In this document: positions 1 through 11,831 of the stretch, piece by piece
How the letters are laid out: each line of letters opens with the position of its first letter
Numbering within the stretch: the stretch's first letter is position 1
Source of the DNA: Hermodice carunculata
Lineage: Eukaryota; Annelida; Polychaeta; Eunicida; Amphinomidae
DNA: 64,000 bases
NCBI GenBank assembly: GCA_964020975.1
Contig: OZ026628.1
Coordinates: 15,345,079-15,409,078, forward strand
Reading direction: 5' to 3'
Program-made: the position numbers and the translations under genes
Notes under the pieces: model-generated
The model's input: the letters and a program-made list of their open reading frames with translations, nothing else
Databases searched by the model: none
Told to the model about the DNA's origin: nothing

Positions 1-8
1 GAAGTTAA

Positions 9-239
9 CCCTTAAAGTGCTGATTTAAAATTGAGTCAACAGCTTTCCTCGGGACACTTTGCATGCAATGCGCGCAAAGTGTCCCGAGGAAAGCTGTTGA
101 CTAAGACTACTTTTTGCTTCAGACAAGGCTTGCTGGTATTTGAATGAAAGGTATCTTCATGAGGAATTTGACTTTTTTAGTGGTCATATGTTTAATGGTA
201 ATGAGAAAGCAATTATAGTGGTGATTAGCACTTTAAGGG
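9..239 (+). mobile_element. TTAA-flanked hairpin MITE, copy 1
   Basis: The target duplication TTAA is at 5-8 and 240-243. The termini are CCCTTAAAGTGCTGAT and, inverted, CCCTTAAAGTGCTAAT. Near the left end is a perfect 28-bp hairpin (35-62 with 74-101) beginning GTCAACAGCTTTCCTCGG. The right half carries the block TGCTGGTATTTGAATGAAAG shared by the family. TTAA target and CCC.. ends are typical of piggyBac-type non-autonomous elements; there is no coding capacity. It lies in a HYOU1 intron. Confidence 0.85.
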
Positions 240-793
240 TTAAAAACTAAAAGTTTAAAGACCTTGCCTGCCTTGGTCTGTTCTTTGGCATGTTTGCATT
301 ACCCGGTACCCCCAGTAACATTAAGTTGGTCTTCTGCCTGTTTTTTTTCATCTGTAATCAATCTAGTGTGCTAACTTATCATTATCTCCCTGGTCACGTG
401 GAGTTGAAATTGATTCCTGCATTTTCTTAGCAATCATTTAGCAAATGAAGGAAAAATAAAAACTTGGGGGGGAGGGAATCAATCACAAAGTTGTATTGTC
501 TCCAATTTCCTAAAAAATAAAATCAAACATCAATTTGACTGCATAAAATATGTTTAAACAGGATGTTTTTTTTTTTTATCCCACAAGAATTAGAAGCCTA
601 GATATTAAGATCAGATTGTACAAAACTGGTGATGTTGGATTGGGGGGGGGGGGGAGTTGGGCAATCACGACCAGTTCAGGTTTTTATTGGACTTTTTTTT
701 TTTTTTGGTCCCTTGCCACTTTCCTGCCATTATTTGCCACATGCCCCACTTGTTTTCTGCATTAACCTTGACCTCATTGTATACCACCCACAG

Positions 794-1004
794 GATAGAT
801 GATCTGCGAAAGAAAGATATGGAGAAGCATTTGCTGGAGAAAGCCAAGAATGAGCTTGAAACATTTATATTTGATGCCCGGGACAAGCTGTCACAAGATG
901 ATTACATCAAGTCTACTAAGGAGTCCGAGAGGGACTTGCTGACGGCCAGGCTCAGTGAGGCATCTGAGTGGCTATATGAACAGCCCGATGATGCCAAGGC
1001 TCAG
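794..1004 (+). CDS. HYOU1: HYOU1 exon (helical C-terminal region)
   Basis: The acceptor is ccaccacag-like (CAG at 791-793) and the donor is CAG|GTGATA. The first base completes a codon begun in the previous exon (two bases upstream) and the exon ends in phase 0. It encodes [20 protein letters not shown] onward through [12 protein letters not shown] to DDAKAQ, matching the Hsp110/GRP170 helical bundle. Confidence 0.93.
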
Positions 1005-4000
1005 GTGATAATTTTTTTTTTTTTTATAATAAATACCTTTGATTGTCTACAAAGTTAAGGATATGAGTGTTTCTGTACTGACATGTTTGGCCTTTATTTT
1101 ACAACAGATACATCCCTCCAAGCATATGATATAGAGCCTTACAATCATTTAACCCTTTCCCCCTTGAATTAAGACTGAGTCAACAGCTTTCCTGGGCATG
1201 GGTTAAGTGCCCAACCCATGCCGAGGAAAGCTGTTGACCTGGGTCATGTTGTCTTGATAAGTCTCATCTTCAATTCTCAGTCAAACTGTTTTTCATTGCT
1301 GTTGAAATCAGTTGAAAACGCTGAAGCAGATGACATATGACCACCAGCTGGTTTTGGCCCGTTTAAGGGGGAAATGGTTAATGAAACATTCATCCAATTT
1401 CCATCATTACTTATTATGAAGACTTTTTGTTATGAGTCCCAGGTTAGCTCTGTCTGTTTGATGTAGACACTCAATACCACTTCTTTCTTAGTGCAGTACA
1501 TTCCTTGGGAATCCACCCCAATATTGGCTATCGTCACATAAATACACCAAGTTAGTTTTGTTCTCTCATCCCATGTATTATCATTAGCATAATTAGTGAA
1601 TTTGAATACCTATATGTTGTTATCACATCTACACAGACAATCTAATATTATACCAGGAATACAATATACTATAAATTTATTTGGTGAACTTCATGTGTGC
1701 AAAAGATAAGTTGATTATACAATATAATGTATTAAACTTGTTTGGTGCAACTTCATGAGTTCAATTGACAAATTTATTATGCTATATAATGTAATATTAT
1801 TTCCTATGCATTATATAGTCTGCTAATAAGTTGATTATACTATATTCTGTTACCTTATTTGATGCAACTTCATGTGTTCAGTAAAGGAGATGATTACACA
1901 ATATGATGTAGTCTATTTGATGTGACTTCATGCATTCAACCTTATACCAGATCTACACAGACAAGCTAGCAGAACTACACAAGGAGACGAAAGACCTGTT
2001 CTTCCGAGTGCGCGAGATGCAGGAAAGACCCAAGGCACTGGACGCCCTGAAGAGTATCCTCAACTATTCAGAGTCATTCCTGGCACACATGAAGAATTTC
2101 ACGGGGGAAGACCTACCATACACAGAGGTGGAATACACAACTCTAGAAAAACTCATCAACAGTACAAAGGTATAGTTAACATTGCAAAAGTTATCCTGGT
2201 TTTTGGGAGTCAGCTTCTGCAGGAGACTGTATAATTTTGACAACACTGAGACCATTCTGACATGCCCTTTGTGTCATTTTCATGCTTTTGCAAGACACAG
2301 CCTTGCGAAACGTGAATCTACAGTGGTCCCTGTCACCAGAAGTCCCCTACTGCAACAACAGTGGGGTCTTACAAGACAGGTGATCACTTTTGACAGGTAG
2401 ATTAAAATGGAAGGGATAGGACTTTGGAAATCTGTAAAGAGGTGTGCCACAAGAGGGAAATATTTCGCGATAGGGCACACTGTGTACACCTCAGTTACAC
2501 AATATCCAGCCATGAGCCCTTTTTGCACAAACTTTGTACCCTGGTTTCGTAAGCCCAACATGGGAAGCACTGGTAGGGCCTTCAAAGTATATCTTTAGAC
2601 TCCGCTGATTAGTCTTATGTAATAACTGATATAAGGGCATAGAGAACCAGTCAGAATCATTGGCCAGTTTTTTCCCTGCTCATTTAGCAAGAAGATTGTT
2701 CAACCCTAAAGTGATTATCAGTGCTGCAGTCATTTTCGTATTACCGTTAAACCTGTAATGATTAAAAGATTCCAATTCCTCACGGAGATACCTTTCATTC
2801 AAATACCAGCAATCCTAGTCTAAAGCAAAAAGTAGTCTTAGTCAACAGCTTTCCTCGGGACACTTCACGCGCAAAGTGTCCCAAGGAAAGCTGTTGACTC
2901 AATCTTAAATCAGTGCTTTAAGGGTTAAGTTTATCATATTAGTTTGAAGATGAGATGCTCATCAAATCAACATAGTTTTTATAAAAATTGGCCATGGCAA
3001 AGTAAAGTTTTGTGTAAAAAGTACCATATGTCAGGGAAGGAAAGAACAGATGGCAGGCATTTTGGTCAGTGAAAGTATGACCCAGCATGGGGAATGTCCC
3101 TCTTATGGTTCAGTGTGACCAGTCAAGGTGTACCCGGTTATATTTCCTCTGCTCAAAATATACACATTCCCATGACAAGTACCCAGATTTATATCTTCTA
3201 AATAATCTGGAGAACCCAGTTGTTAGTCTTGTTATTGCCCTATAGGGTGATCTTTAGTCTTTGGATCTGTAGAATGAAGTCTGTCATAGTATTTGTGGTT
3301 CAGTATTGGTCAATGTTGTGAGCTCATTTGGTTTAATGATGGCATGATGATACGTTTCTTCAGTTTGATATACCATATCAACATCCAGTAGTCAAAAATA
3401 TACTTGCCTGGTACTTACATTTCTAAGTAGGTCATGTGCTTCTTTTCATCCCTGCACAGTGAATTCTCTTTTTCGAGAATTCCTGGTGCAAGGGATATAA
3501 GTCTAAATGGGAGTTATGTCTTTCCATGGATTGCCTGAAAAGAGAATCCATGGTCCAGCCTTCCAGTGGTGTGTCCAAAATTGTATTCTTCTGGTGGCTG
3601 ATTATATAATAACACTCGTAACTTGTTTCGGCGTTAGTGGGTGCGTTTCGGCATTTCAGGGCAGTTCTCGGCATTACACAGCATTTGCCAGTGTGAGACA
3701 GCGTCAGCCAGCGTTACAGACGCTGGGAAATGCCGACTAACACTGGGAAACACCAAAATCCAATTAAGCCTTTTGGGGCTCGGCGTTAGCCAGCGTTTGA
3801 CACCCTTTTAACACCAGCAAACGCTGTGAAACACTGACTAATGCCAGCTGCCACTGGCAAATGCTCTGTAGTCCTTTTAGTATGGAGAAGTTGGGGTATG
3901 CAAACATAGTTGGTAGATACTCCTCATGGTCTCTGTCCTGACCAGGACCACTGTTTGGAATATCATGATTTTGATGTTAATCCAATGGACCAACCTTTTG

Positions 4001-4619
4001 AAGATTCCTCGTAAGAGGCAGGTAGCTCAGTGCAGCCCACTTTCCTTACAGTCAGTGTTTCTGACATCACAACTTTTATGACATTAACATTCTGTATAAC
4101 AAAATGGCTTCTATGAATGAACAGTGAAATCTGCCTTTCAAGACATATTCATTAACCCTCTGAACACCATGCATTTGTAACTCAATGTGTTTAGAGCCGA
4201 TATATCAGCCCTTGGAGGCCAGAGGGTTAAGAGAGCGCTGCCCACTATAACCACTTTGTTGTATTCCCATTCATGTAAATGTTTAACTTTGTACTGTGTG
4301 TTAAAGTCACTTCCTATTATGACATGTTTTAACCAGTATCATGTGTTGTCTTCATGGAGAGATTCTGCTGTATTTTTCAAAATTCCCTTCCTGTTTATCT
4401 CTGCCTGTGAAATGGGGCAGACACATTGTTTCCTCCTCCTCCTCCTCCTCCTCCTCCTCCTCCTCCTCCTCCTCCTCCTCCTCCTCCTCCTCCTCCTCCT
4501 CCTCCTCCTCCTCCTCCTCCTCTTGAAAAGCGTGATGGAGTTTGATCAAACATAGGATTATGTAGTCAGTAAAACCTACCTCATTCTAAAGGTCAAATGA
4601 CCATATATCTTTATGTGTG

Positions 4620-4717
<98 letters not shown>

Positions 4718-7700
4718 TTTTGAATTAAATGAGATTGACTCTGCAAAATTTCAATGAAACTGCATGGAACAAGTTTATGTATTGAAGAGAATTCATTATT
4801 GTTTTGCTACCATTTATGTGCACTGTTTTGAATGAGAGACTAATCTCATTATTTTACATGAATTTAATAAATGTTTGTCTGTTGATACATGGAAAAACTG
4901 TTGGCTCTGAAATGAGCCAAATTATGAAAAAAGGAAACAAAAATCTGAATGTGTACATCTGCCAGCTTCTGAAGAGAGCATTACTTGTAATATGTCAACT
5001 TGATGTGACAGGAATGGAGGGGAAGTATGCAGAAGGAACAAGATGCCACTCTGTCAACAGAGAAGCCAAAGTTGTTGATTGAGGACATTGCCAGGAAGAT
5101 CGGGGACCTGGACAGGGAGGTGAAATACTTAGTCAATAAAGCTAAGATGTGGAAACCCAAAGTGAAGCCAGAGGATTTAAACAAGACGGCTGAGGCAGAC
5201 GGGGATGACAAAACATCAGATGATACATTAAAGGCCCAAACAGGTAAGCTACAGTGCATTGAGGTCATCCAGGTGTGAAACCAGTCACAGTCTTGACAGT
5301 TTTCATGCCAGATGGACAGTGCCATAAAGAGCGCCGGTAGTATCATACATCATATCCGACTGCCATATTACTCATCCCGATGTAACACTGAGCACACCAC
5401 AATACACACTATAACGTTAATTACGTGTGTCACACCCTGGTATATAAACATGTCCTACCAGCTGGTAGCACTGGTGGGAGCTTCAAAGAATCTGCTCAGA
5501 CTCCATGCTAATAGTAGATGCTTGGGGAGGTAAATTGCATGACACTGGTTCCTGTTGAACTAAGGGGTCCTGTATAAAAAAATCCTTTCGCAAAACTCCA
5601 AAAACCTCATGAACTAGAATTTACTCCTTACCCCCCTCCCCACTCCAAAATCACCACTTTCTTGGAAACCAGTTTCCATCCAAATTCCCATACTTTTCCG
5701 TTAAAAGACGGAAACACCAAGTCATTGTTTCGAAACTCCTACTTTATTCAGTATATAAGCGCAGTACAGGTGCATCATAGTTCTGAAACAACTGCATTCT
5801 ATTCTTTTGTACCAAACAACTTCACTAATACTTTTGACAATGAGGACGTGATATAAAGACCATATATTTATCACATAAATACTGCACCACACAAAAGCAC
5901 CAAACTTGAGCTACATGAGAAATGCTACCTGCTACAGAGAGTGAACAAGTCTATCACAAATTTAGAAATGTTTCACTGCATGAAAATACTATAGATGAGC
6001 TGTGAAGAAAAACATCAACAAAAAATCTTTCATATTACATTTTGAATTGTAAACTGAATGTGAATATTTTTTCACATAATCCAGCTGCACATGCTTAAGT
6101 GCCGTGAGAAAGATCTTGTAAAAATTGCCTGTAACTGTCCATTCACGTCTTAATCATTTTTGAATCTTGTTTCATTGCTCTCCATTCTACCTGGGCCCTG
6201 CTGACAGCCTCTTCTTTACACATTGTATCGTGCACATTGACAAACAAATTTACAAATTCTTGGTATAAGTTCTTTGGATTCTTGTGCACTGTTTTGGAAC
6301 TCAAAATACAGGCCCCAAATAGCGTAGTTTGAAAGAATCCCCACCACTGTACATGCCAGACCCACCGGGCGCCGCCGCCATTTTCACCAGCCTGTATGAC
6401 TACAAAGTTCAACTGTGCAGGCGCGAAAAGCTGTGTTCATTTTGATGCTTCTCAGAAGGTGTCGGGTTAATGCAAAACACCACTACCGTTGATTTGATAG
6501 GTCAAATTTTTTATATTCCAAAAAATGGCGAAAGTCTGAAATCTCTTTTAACCTCCTCGCCCCTGTCCGAGATATATTTTTGGAGTTTTGAATTTTTTAA
6601 ATTTTTTTTTGTCCATGACTCCTAAAATACATGTGACACCACTTTTGGTGGATTACCTGCGGTCAACCAGGCTTGATTTTTTTTATCCACCAGGTGGCTC
6701 CACTTTCAGCATGCTAGATACCAAGCCTCAGTTTCCAGTGGTGCCATCTTCAACACACATTCCCTATTAGAGTAATGTAATTACTAAGATAAGTTCATGG
6801 ATTACCATTCAGAATCAGTACCAAATTCCTGGTTTTTTCATTTAGACTAAGTCAATTTGAAATGAAATCAGCAATTTTCCATGTTTACTTGAAGGTAAGA
6901 CATATTAAATCGATGGATTAATTATAGAAATTGGCTGTGGCAAAGTAAGTTTGTGTGTGGAATTGTGTGGAATATGCCAATTTTTTTAAGAGAAAATATG
7001 CAAGGATGGAAGCTGTTTTATTGTTTTATTCAGTGAAACAAATTAGCAGTCTGGCAGAAAGCAAGACTTAGAGTGTGGTCCCCTGCATGGGGTATGTAAA
7101 TAGAGGATTAGGCTCGGCTCTCACGCTATATTGGGCTGTGCAGGGAAATGAGGGAGTGAAAACTTAAAGGGTGGATATGCATTGCACTTAGTGAATTCTG
7201 ATAGATATTAAGTACCATGTGCTAACTGTCAATATCATTTACCTCACGAATGCCAATAGATATTGATACTGCACTGGACAGCTTTGAGTTTACAAGTTTG
7301 AGTCCTAATGGACTTTGATGTTGAGCTTGTGTCTTTTTTCCTGTAGGAGGTGAAAATGTAGAAGAAATAAAAGTGGGACCCGGTGAGGGAGAAAGTGTGA
7401 AGGTCAACTTCGGCAGTGACGGCAAGGCCAAAGTTGAGAAGACATCAGACAAGGAAAAGGAGGAGGGAGATGGAGAGAAGGAAGAAGAGGGTGAGAAAGA
7501 AGGAAATGGAGAGGAGGAAAAGAAAGAGGAACCGCAAGAATTAGGATCAGGTAAGCACATATTGTGTGCAAGGATACACAGGTGATATGTAAAGATGCTC
7601 ACAAGTAGTGCATGGGGATACATGAGTCATGTGTAAAGATGCTCACAAGTAGTGCATAGGGATACACGGGTCATGTGTAAAGGTTCACAGGTGGTGTCTG

Positions 7701-9011
7701 GGATATGATTTAAGGAAATTATTGGGGCATGTTCCCCCAGATGGTACCACTGTTCATAAGTACCCTTGTTGCTAATACTTGAAGGTTGAGGCACCAGGGG
7801 GATAAACAACCTGGGCTCTCCTTAATGGCCAGGTTGTTAACAGGAAACAGTGCGTCATGAAAATAGATCTTCTGAACCAGTGCTGCCACCTATGAGCAGC
7901 TATACTAGCTATTCTTTTTTAGACACCAAATTGAGAGATGGGGTTTGGGGATGCATTTGTAGTCTGTTAAAAAAATTATTCGTACAATTTTTTTTTTTTT
8001 TATTCAGTTTCTTCTGTACATTGTTGTAGTCAATGTTGAAGGTCCTGTCAGGCTGGCAAAACAAAGTTTTACAAAAATGACAAAGAGCAAAGTTTAATGC
8101 AGCCCTGATCCCAGTTTGACCTTTCAATGTCACCAAGTTGTTTCGCAAGATGCAGTAATTTGTATTGGGGAAGCTTTGTTGATATTCTGCCAATGCAAAA
8201 GGTAGTATGAACATGTATTTGAACATATCATGACAAAGATTCTGTGTATTCAAATTTTATATGGATTATGTAATATTTAAAATGTTTTCCCAATTAACTT
8301 TTGTTAAGTTTGTTTGAAACAAACACTTTATTTCCAAGTAAGAATAAACTGATGGATTCTGCACTTGATTGGCATTTTATATGAAACTTGTGGTGAAGCT
8401 ACAAGAGACACTGTTTGCCAAACACTGTTGTGGGGGTGGGGGTGGGGGTCCAGTTTGCTGGTACAGGAAATAATTTTGCTCCAGTATGGTGTACAAAAAA
8501 TAAGGATGTTCTAAAATAATGTCTAGTAAAAAGTACAGAAAAATGCTAGTCTGTAGGTGTGGAAAATGAATTGCCAGAGTGAGCCAGTATGGGAATACCC
8601 TTTACCCTTCCTTCGTATAGGCCACCTATTTACCGACCAAACAACTTTCCACATATTAATGTGTCATGCACATGCACTTCTGCTCTGACTGCTTTTATAT
8701 GTGGACCAAAGCCTTTCTACATAGTTTGAATCTAATCTGCACCTGCAGGCTCCATCTAGGTAACAAGTACATAGATTTGTTTTTAATCAATATCGTAGTA
8801 TTTTGATTTGATATTTGATTTATTTTAGTACTCGTGATACTTGGGTGTGCAAACCTTGAATGCCAAATGTATAGATATTAATTTATGTTTTCTCATTGCA
8901 GATGAAAGCAAGACAGAGACACCTAGTGACAGCAAACCAAATAAGGATAAGCCAAGTGACAAATCAAGTGACAATGCGAAAGACTCTAACAAGAAAAATG
9001 ATGAATTATAA
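794..9011 (+). CDS. HYOU1: HYOU1 / GRP170, C-terminal part (five exons, 5' end outside window)
   Basis: Hypoxia up-regulated protein 1 is the large Hsp70-family chaperone and nucleotide-exchange factor of the ER lumen. Five exons with GT-AG borders and compatible phases carry its C-terminal region: 794-1004, 1951-2169, 5012-5243, 7347-7550 and 8902-9011 (976 nt). Conserved stretches recognisable from the family are [33 protein letters not shown] and [12 protein letters not shown]; then comes an acidic, low-complexity Lys/Glu-rich tail as in other GRP170s. The protein ends KKNDEL, an ER-retrieval signal identical in its last four residues to human HYOU1. The nucleotide-binding and beta-sandwich domains must lie upstream of base 1. 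The introns are long and repeat-laden. The family is certain; the exon ends are read from splice consensus and reading phase, not from transcripts. Confidence 0.95.
1153..1377 (+). mobile_element. TTAA-flanked hairpin MITE, copy 2 (HYOU1 intron)
   Basis: TTAA flanks at 1149-1152 and 1378-1381. The terminal repeats are CCCTTTCCCCCTTGAA and CCATTTCCCCCTTAAA, different from copy 1 but matching each other. The hairpin arms 1179-1204 and 1213-1238 share the outer GTCAACAGCTTTCCT but have their own inner stem GGCATGGGTT/AACCCATGCC (one mismatch in 26). The paralogous segment at about 60154 lacks the element. Confidence 0.85.
1951..2169 (+). CDS. HYOU1: HYOU1 exon (LFFRV / TTLEKLIN block)
   Basis: This is a 219-nt exon of exactly 73 codons, phase 0 at both ends, between ATACCAG| and AAG|GTATAG. 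It encodes [20 protein letters not shown] through [16 protein letters not shown] decayed copy of this exon and its introns lies at 61223-61441. Confidence 0.95.
2703..2924 (-). mobile_element. TTAA-flanked hairpin MITE, copy 3 (inverted)
   Basis: Same subfamily as copy 1 in opposite orientation, flanked by TTCA (2699-2702, decayed) and TTAA (2925-2928). The arms 2841-2865 and 2874-2898 pair with one mismatch. Its hairpin lies near the right end. Confidence 0.82.
3610..3870. repeat. Degenerate array of CAGCGTT / AACGCTG words
   Basis: About 250 bp built from variants of GGCGTTAG, CCAGCGTT, ACGCTGGGAAA and CACTGGCAAATGC in both orientations, so the strand can fold on itself repeatedly. It lies in the HYOU1 intron and its class is unknown. 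Confidence 0.5.
4156..4226. mobile_element. Small TTAA-flanked inverted-repeat element
   Basis: A 71-bp segment between TTAA at 4152-4155 and TTAA at 4227-4230, with ends CCCTCTGA and (inverted) CCCTCTGG. It resembles a miniature of the TTAA family but lacks the GTCAACAGC hairpin. Confidence 0.5.
4431..4523. repeat. (TCC)n microsatellite
   Basis: An uninterrupted TCC trinucleotide repeat of about 31 units. It creates long poly-Leu, poly-Ser or poly-Glu reading frames that are not genes. Confidence 0.98.
4624..4714. repeat. (TA)n microsatellite
   Basis: An uninterrupted AT dinucleotide run of about 90 bp in a HYOU1 intron. Confidence 0.98.
5011..5012. other. Boundary note: intron before the third HYOU1 exon
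   Basis: Zero-length marker. The intron 2170-5011 preceding this exon holds one hairpin MITE (2703-2924), a word-repeat region (3610-3870), a 71-bp TTAA element and two microsatellites; no gene was seen in it. Confidence 0.3.
5012..5243 (+). CDS. HYOU1: HYOU1 exon ([12 protein letters not shown] block)
   Basis: The acceptor is GTGACAG| and the donor CAG|GTAAGC. The reading frame opens in phase 0 with [19 protein letters not shown] and closes in phase 1. The [12 protein letters not shown] stretch matches the DREVQYLLNKAK of vertebrate HYOU1. Confidence 0.93.
6143..6381 (-). pseudogene. Possible first exon of an unrecognised antisense gene in a HYOU1 intron
   Basis: On the minus strand a CpG-rich start, AAAATGGCGGCGGCGCCC (ATG at 6381-6379), opens a frame [14 protein letters not shown]. 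One base out of phase, across a G run, a protein-like frame continues [20 protein letters not shown], then [16 protein letters not shown], to a stop at 6143. The composition and the strong start context look coding, and a possible donor (GAC|GTGAAT) precedes the stop. I do not recognise the family. It could be a nested gene with a homopolymer sequencing error, or a relic of a transposon-derived gene. Confidence 0.4.
7347..7550 (+). CDS. HYOU1: HYOU1 exon (acidic Lys/Glu-rich linker)
   Basis: The acceptor TTTTTTCCTGTAG| and donor CAG|GTAAGC bound a 204-nt exon, phase 1 in and phase 1 out. It encodes a disordered tail rich in Glu, Lys and Gly (repeats of the kind KEEEGEKEG). This segment diverges quickly in GRP170 proteins, so the assignment rests on frame continuity and position. 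Confidence 0.88.
8902..9011 (+). CDS. HYOU1: HYOU1 last coding exon with NDEL ER-retrieval signal
   Basis: The acceptor is TCTCATTGCAG|. Phase 1 continues into [20 protein letters not shown] and the frame closes with KKNDEL and TAA at 9009-9011. NDEL at the very C-terminus is the ER-retrieval motif found on human HYOU1. Confidence 0.95.
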
Positions 9012-9845
9012 CACCAGGGGTAGTTAGGTATTAATTGTAACAAATTCATGGCGGATCTTCTCCTCCCATATGACTCATGACCTGTTTCCCACAATGCAAT
9101 GTTCAACATGTCCACTCTTTGCCCTTTCATCTGTCAAGCAACCAAAGAGTCGCCAGATTGTTCAGCACTGGTTTTGTGTATATGAACTCCACATTTGAGC
9201 TGCATGTTAAAAGAAAGTTCTGTCAGAAGAGTCATGAAGTCTTTCTTGAGAGCTGTTATGGACTTCATGCACAAATATTATATACATGTATGTAATGTAC
9301 ACCCAGACCTGTTCATGTTGCCATTGGCATTGTTAACTGGAATTTCAGTATTTCTAATTCTTGACATATCTCACAGACTTAAGAGGTTCCTAGTTGAGAG
9401 TTCCTGTATATTGTACATATAATTGTAAGAATTCATTATGGACACAAATCATGCATAACAAACTTGGCTGCCAACCGAAATGTAAGCAAGACATATTGGT
9501 GTTGCATTTTTAACCTGATAGTAAAGTTCTCAAAGCAATTGGAAAAAGTACATTCACATATCTGTAAGACCAATGTATATTCAGGCATGTGAGATTTCTG
9601 ATATTGAGCTGATATCAGCTACTGAACACCTGTTTTCAACTAAATTTATCATATATTTTCTTCATATTTCATATTCTTGCAGCTATTTTGAGCCTTATTT
9701 TTCCTTGATTTGAAAGTGTTTCAGATACAGTTGAGGAATTTTCTGATATCATTTCTAACTGGCCTTTCGCATGCCTGCTATTTCAAAGGCTGATCCCCAA
9801 ATGTACATGTTGGTATGGCCAATAAATGGACTTAATGGGTTACGC
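9012..9845 (+). other. HYOU1: HYOU1 3' untranslated region
   Basis: AT-rich sequence follows the stop codon up to a canonical AATAAA at 9821-9826. The cleavage point is inferred about 15-25 bases later. No transposon was recognised inside it. Confidence 0.7.
9821..9826 (+). promoter_or_regulatory. Poly(A) signal AATAAA of HYOU1
   Basis: A canonical AATAAA about 810 bases after the HYOU1 stop codon, on the coding strand. Confidence 0.6.
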
Positions 9846-9849
9846 TATT

Positions 9850-11550
9850 CAGTGTGAACAAAACATTGTTCATTTAACCCTGCTTATGATTATACAATTA
9901 GTACTCTATAAAAGCATCTTAGGTTGATCACATGTCGCTTTGTGTAACTGTGTTCAGGTACAAGTTGAGCTAATAAGCTGGGATTGCCCGTTTGGCATCG
10001 CTTTGATTTAATGTTGATTTTGAGTACCACTAAATTGAGGAAGTCTTTGTCAGTGGTGAAGTAGACATTTTGTTTAGCCCTTTCAGTGCTAAGCTGTTGA
10101 CCCAGGCCATTATATTGCCAGGAACTTCCAGCATGCTGGTACTTGCATGAAAGGTCTTTTGACAAGGGATGTGAGTCTAGCATCTTTATTGTAATTTAGA
10201 ACAGTTTCTGTCAAGACAATTTGATTTTAATGGCAGTCAAAGACTTAATGTATTTACTTAGGAGTGTGCTGTAGATTGAGTGGATAAGTGACTCCCTTTG
10301 GGGATTTATTGCTGCCATAGGCATGATGGCGGAGACATTACGATTTACATTAAGCAAAGAAACATTTAGAGGCATTATATTAAGCAAAGAAGAAAGAATT
10401 TTGGATTTTCACGAGGGAGATTTGCTAAAGTAGACAAAATTTCTGTTGTAAAGGCTAAAAATTCAGGTAAAAAAGTGGACCCTCACCAAGTGGTGGAAGG
10501 GGAGGGTACTTGACCTCTCTTGACACTGAAATGTGTGAATATTTTGTTAAAGCCATCCTCAAAAATATGTTTGTTTACTGTTACATTGAATCTAATTTTT
10601 TTTTTGGGGGGGGGGGGTAGTTAGGGAGGCAACAATATTTGTTTGGCCAAAATCCTCAAATTCTAAAAATAATATTCAAGAGTAAAGCATTTATTCCTTA
10701 AATAAAAAAAAAAAAATGGGATAGGCAGTAAATTCATTGGGTTGGTTGGGTTACGGCAAACAAATCTTACCGGAGGCCTAACTGTGAAAAATGTTTTCAT
10801 TTGGTTGTCAGCTGAAACCTTTTGGAGTTTTATTAGTTCATGCACTACAGGTCTTTCAGTTGACAGCCTGCAGGGTTTTCAGTCGATACTTTGGGACTTT
10901 CAAATACCTTACCTGCTAAACAGACCAGCCTTAATGTTTTGTCCACTTGGTCTGTTTTGCAGGCAAACAGATACCTTGATGATTACATTTTACGCAATGA
11001 GCATTGGGTTTAAAATGTGCTGGTCTCTGGACATGTAGAATCCTGAGACTATATATGTACAGGTAGCAGTCTCAACCCTATACAGTTATTATGCCCGGAT
11101 CCTTTAGGCCACAACGTCTTGCGCTTTCAGATGGCATCAAAATGTCCAGCCTAATGAGGTAGTGGGCAAGCACCTTTGAACCTGTGAGTTCAATCAATAC
11201 GCATTTCATTAGTCATATGGGAAAAGGTGGTCTTGTGTCAGATGATTCACGAGAACACAACAACTCCTGTTCATGAGCATGACTGTCTCCAAGGTGTTCG
11301 TCTGAGCTATGACCCATGGAAGTAAAGTATGGTAGTTTGTATTGAGACTTGCCAGGCATGGGGTGTACGAGAAGGCTACAGTGTGCTGGTCTGTGTACAG
11401 CCAGTCTTGAAAACTGGACCATGACAGCAAACATGCAACCCGTCCATAGATCAACAGACTGTTGCATCATGGGATACATTTCATGAATGACTAGGGGCAT
11501 CTTGCATATTGGGAGCCTTTCTCATTAGATACAGTAACAAGACACAGAAG
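9850..11550. other. Intergenic, no gene supported
   Basis: Downstream of HYOU1. Apart from the arm-deleted MITE at 10078-10244 and a G run near 10607-10617, I see no exon with credible splice signals or protein-like composition. Confidence 0.6.
10078..10244 (+). mobile_element. TTAA hairpin MITE, copy with one hairpin arm missing
   Basis: It starts after TTAG (10074-10077) with CCCTTTCAGTGCT, runs straight into the right hairpin arm AAGCTGTTGACC and the family block CATGCTGGTACTTGCATGAA, and ends before TTAA at 10245-10248. The left arm and loop are gone, as expected if the palindrome was deleted during replication. Confidence 0.65.
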
Positions 11551-11552
11551 TA

Positions 11553-11831
11553 CAGTGCCGCCAGAAAGTCTTGCACCATCTCCTCTGGGGTTCCCTGCGG
11601 GTGGTCCTCCTTGGGTACATATTGTACAAGGGACTCCTGCAGAGAACACTATAAGGAAGTTTGATGTTAGTTACTCAGTGTGCTTCTTGCACCTACCTGT
11701 GGCCACCATTGGCCCTAAGCTGGTTGTGTTGTTAGAATTTTAATGTTTATTACAGTTTGAAAAGTGGTACCTGCAAGTGGCTCCACTGGTGACCCCCCAG
11801 AGTTTTGGAGCAAGACTTTCTGTCAGCACTG
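11553..11831. mobile_element. 279-bp TA-flanked MITE (Tc1/mariner type), copy A
   Basis: TA at 11551-11552 and 11832-11833. The terminal inverted repeats of about 28 bp start CAGTGCCGCCAGAAAGT and CAGTGCTGACAGAAAGT. The length is identical to copy B at 13328-13606. TA target duplication and the end structure point to a non-autonomous Tc1/mariner element; it has no transposase. Confidence 0.85.

Noticed and set aside
4187-4555. Open frames with poly-Leu, poly-Ser or poly-Glu
   Set aside because: Created by the (TCC)n microsatellite on both strands.
7222-7623. Minus-strand Ser/Pro-rich open frame
   Set aside because: Shadow of the acidic HYOU1 exon at 7347-7550.
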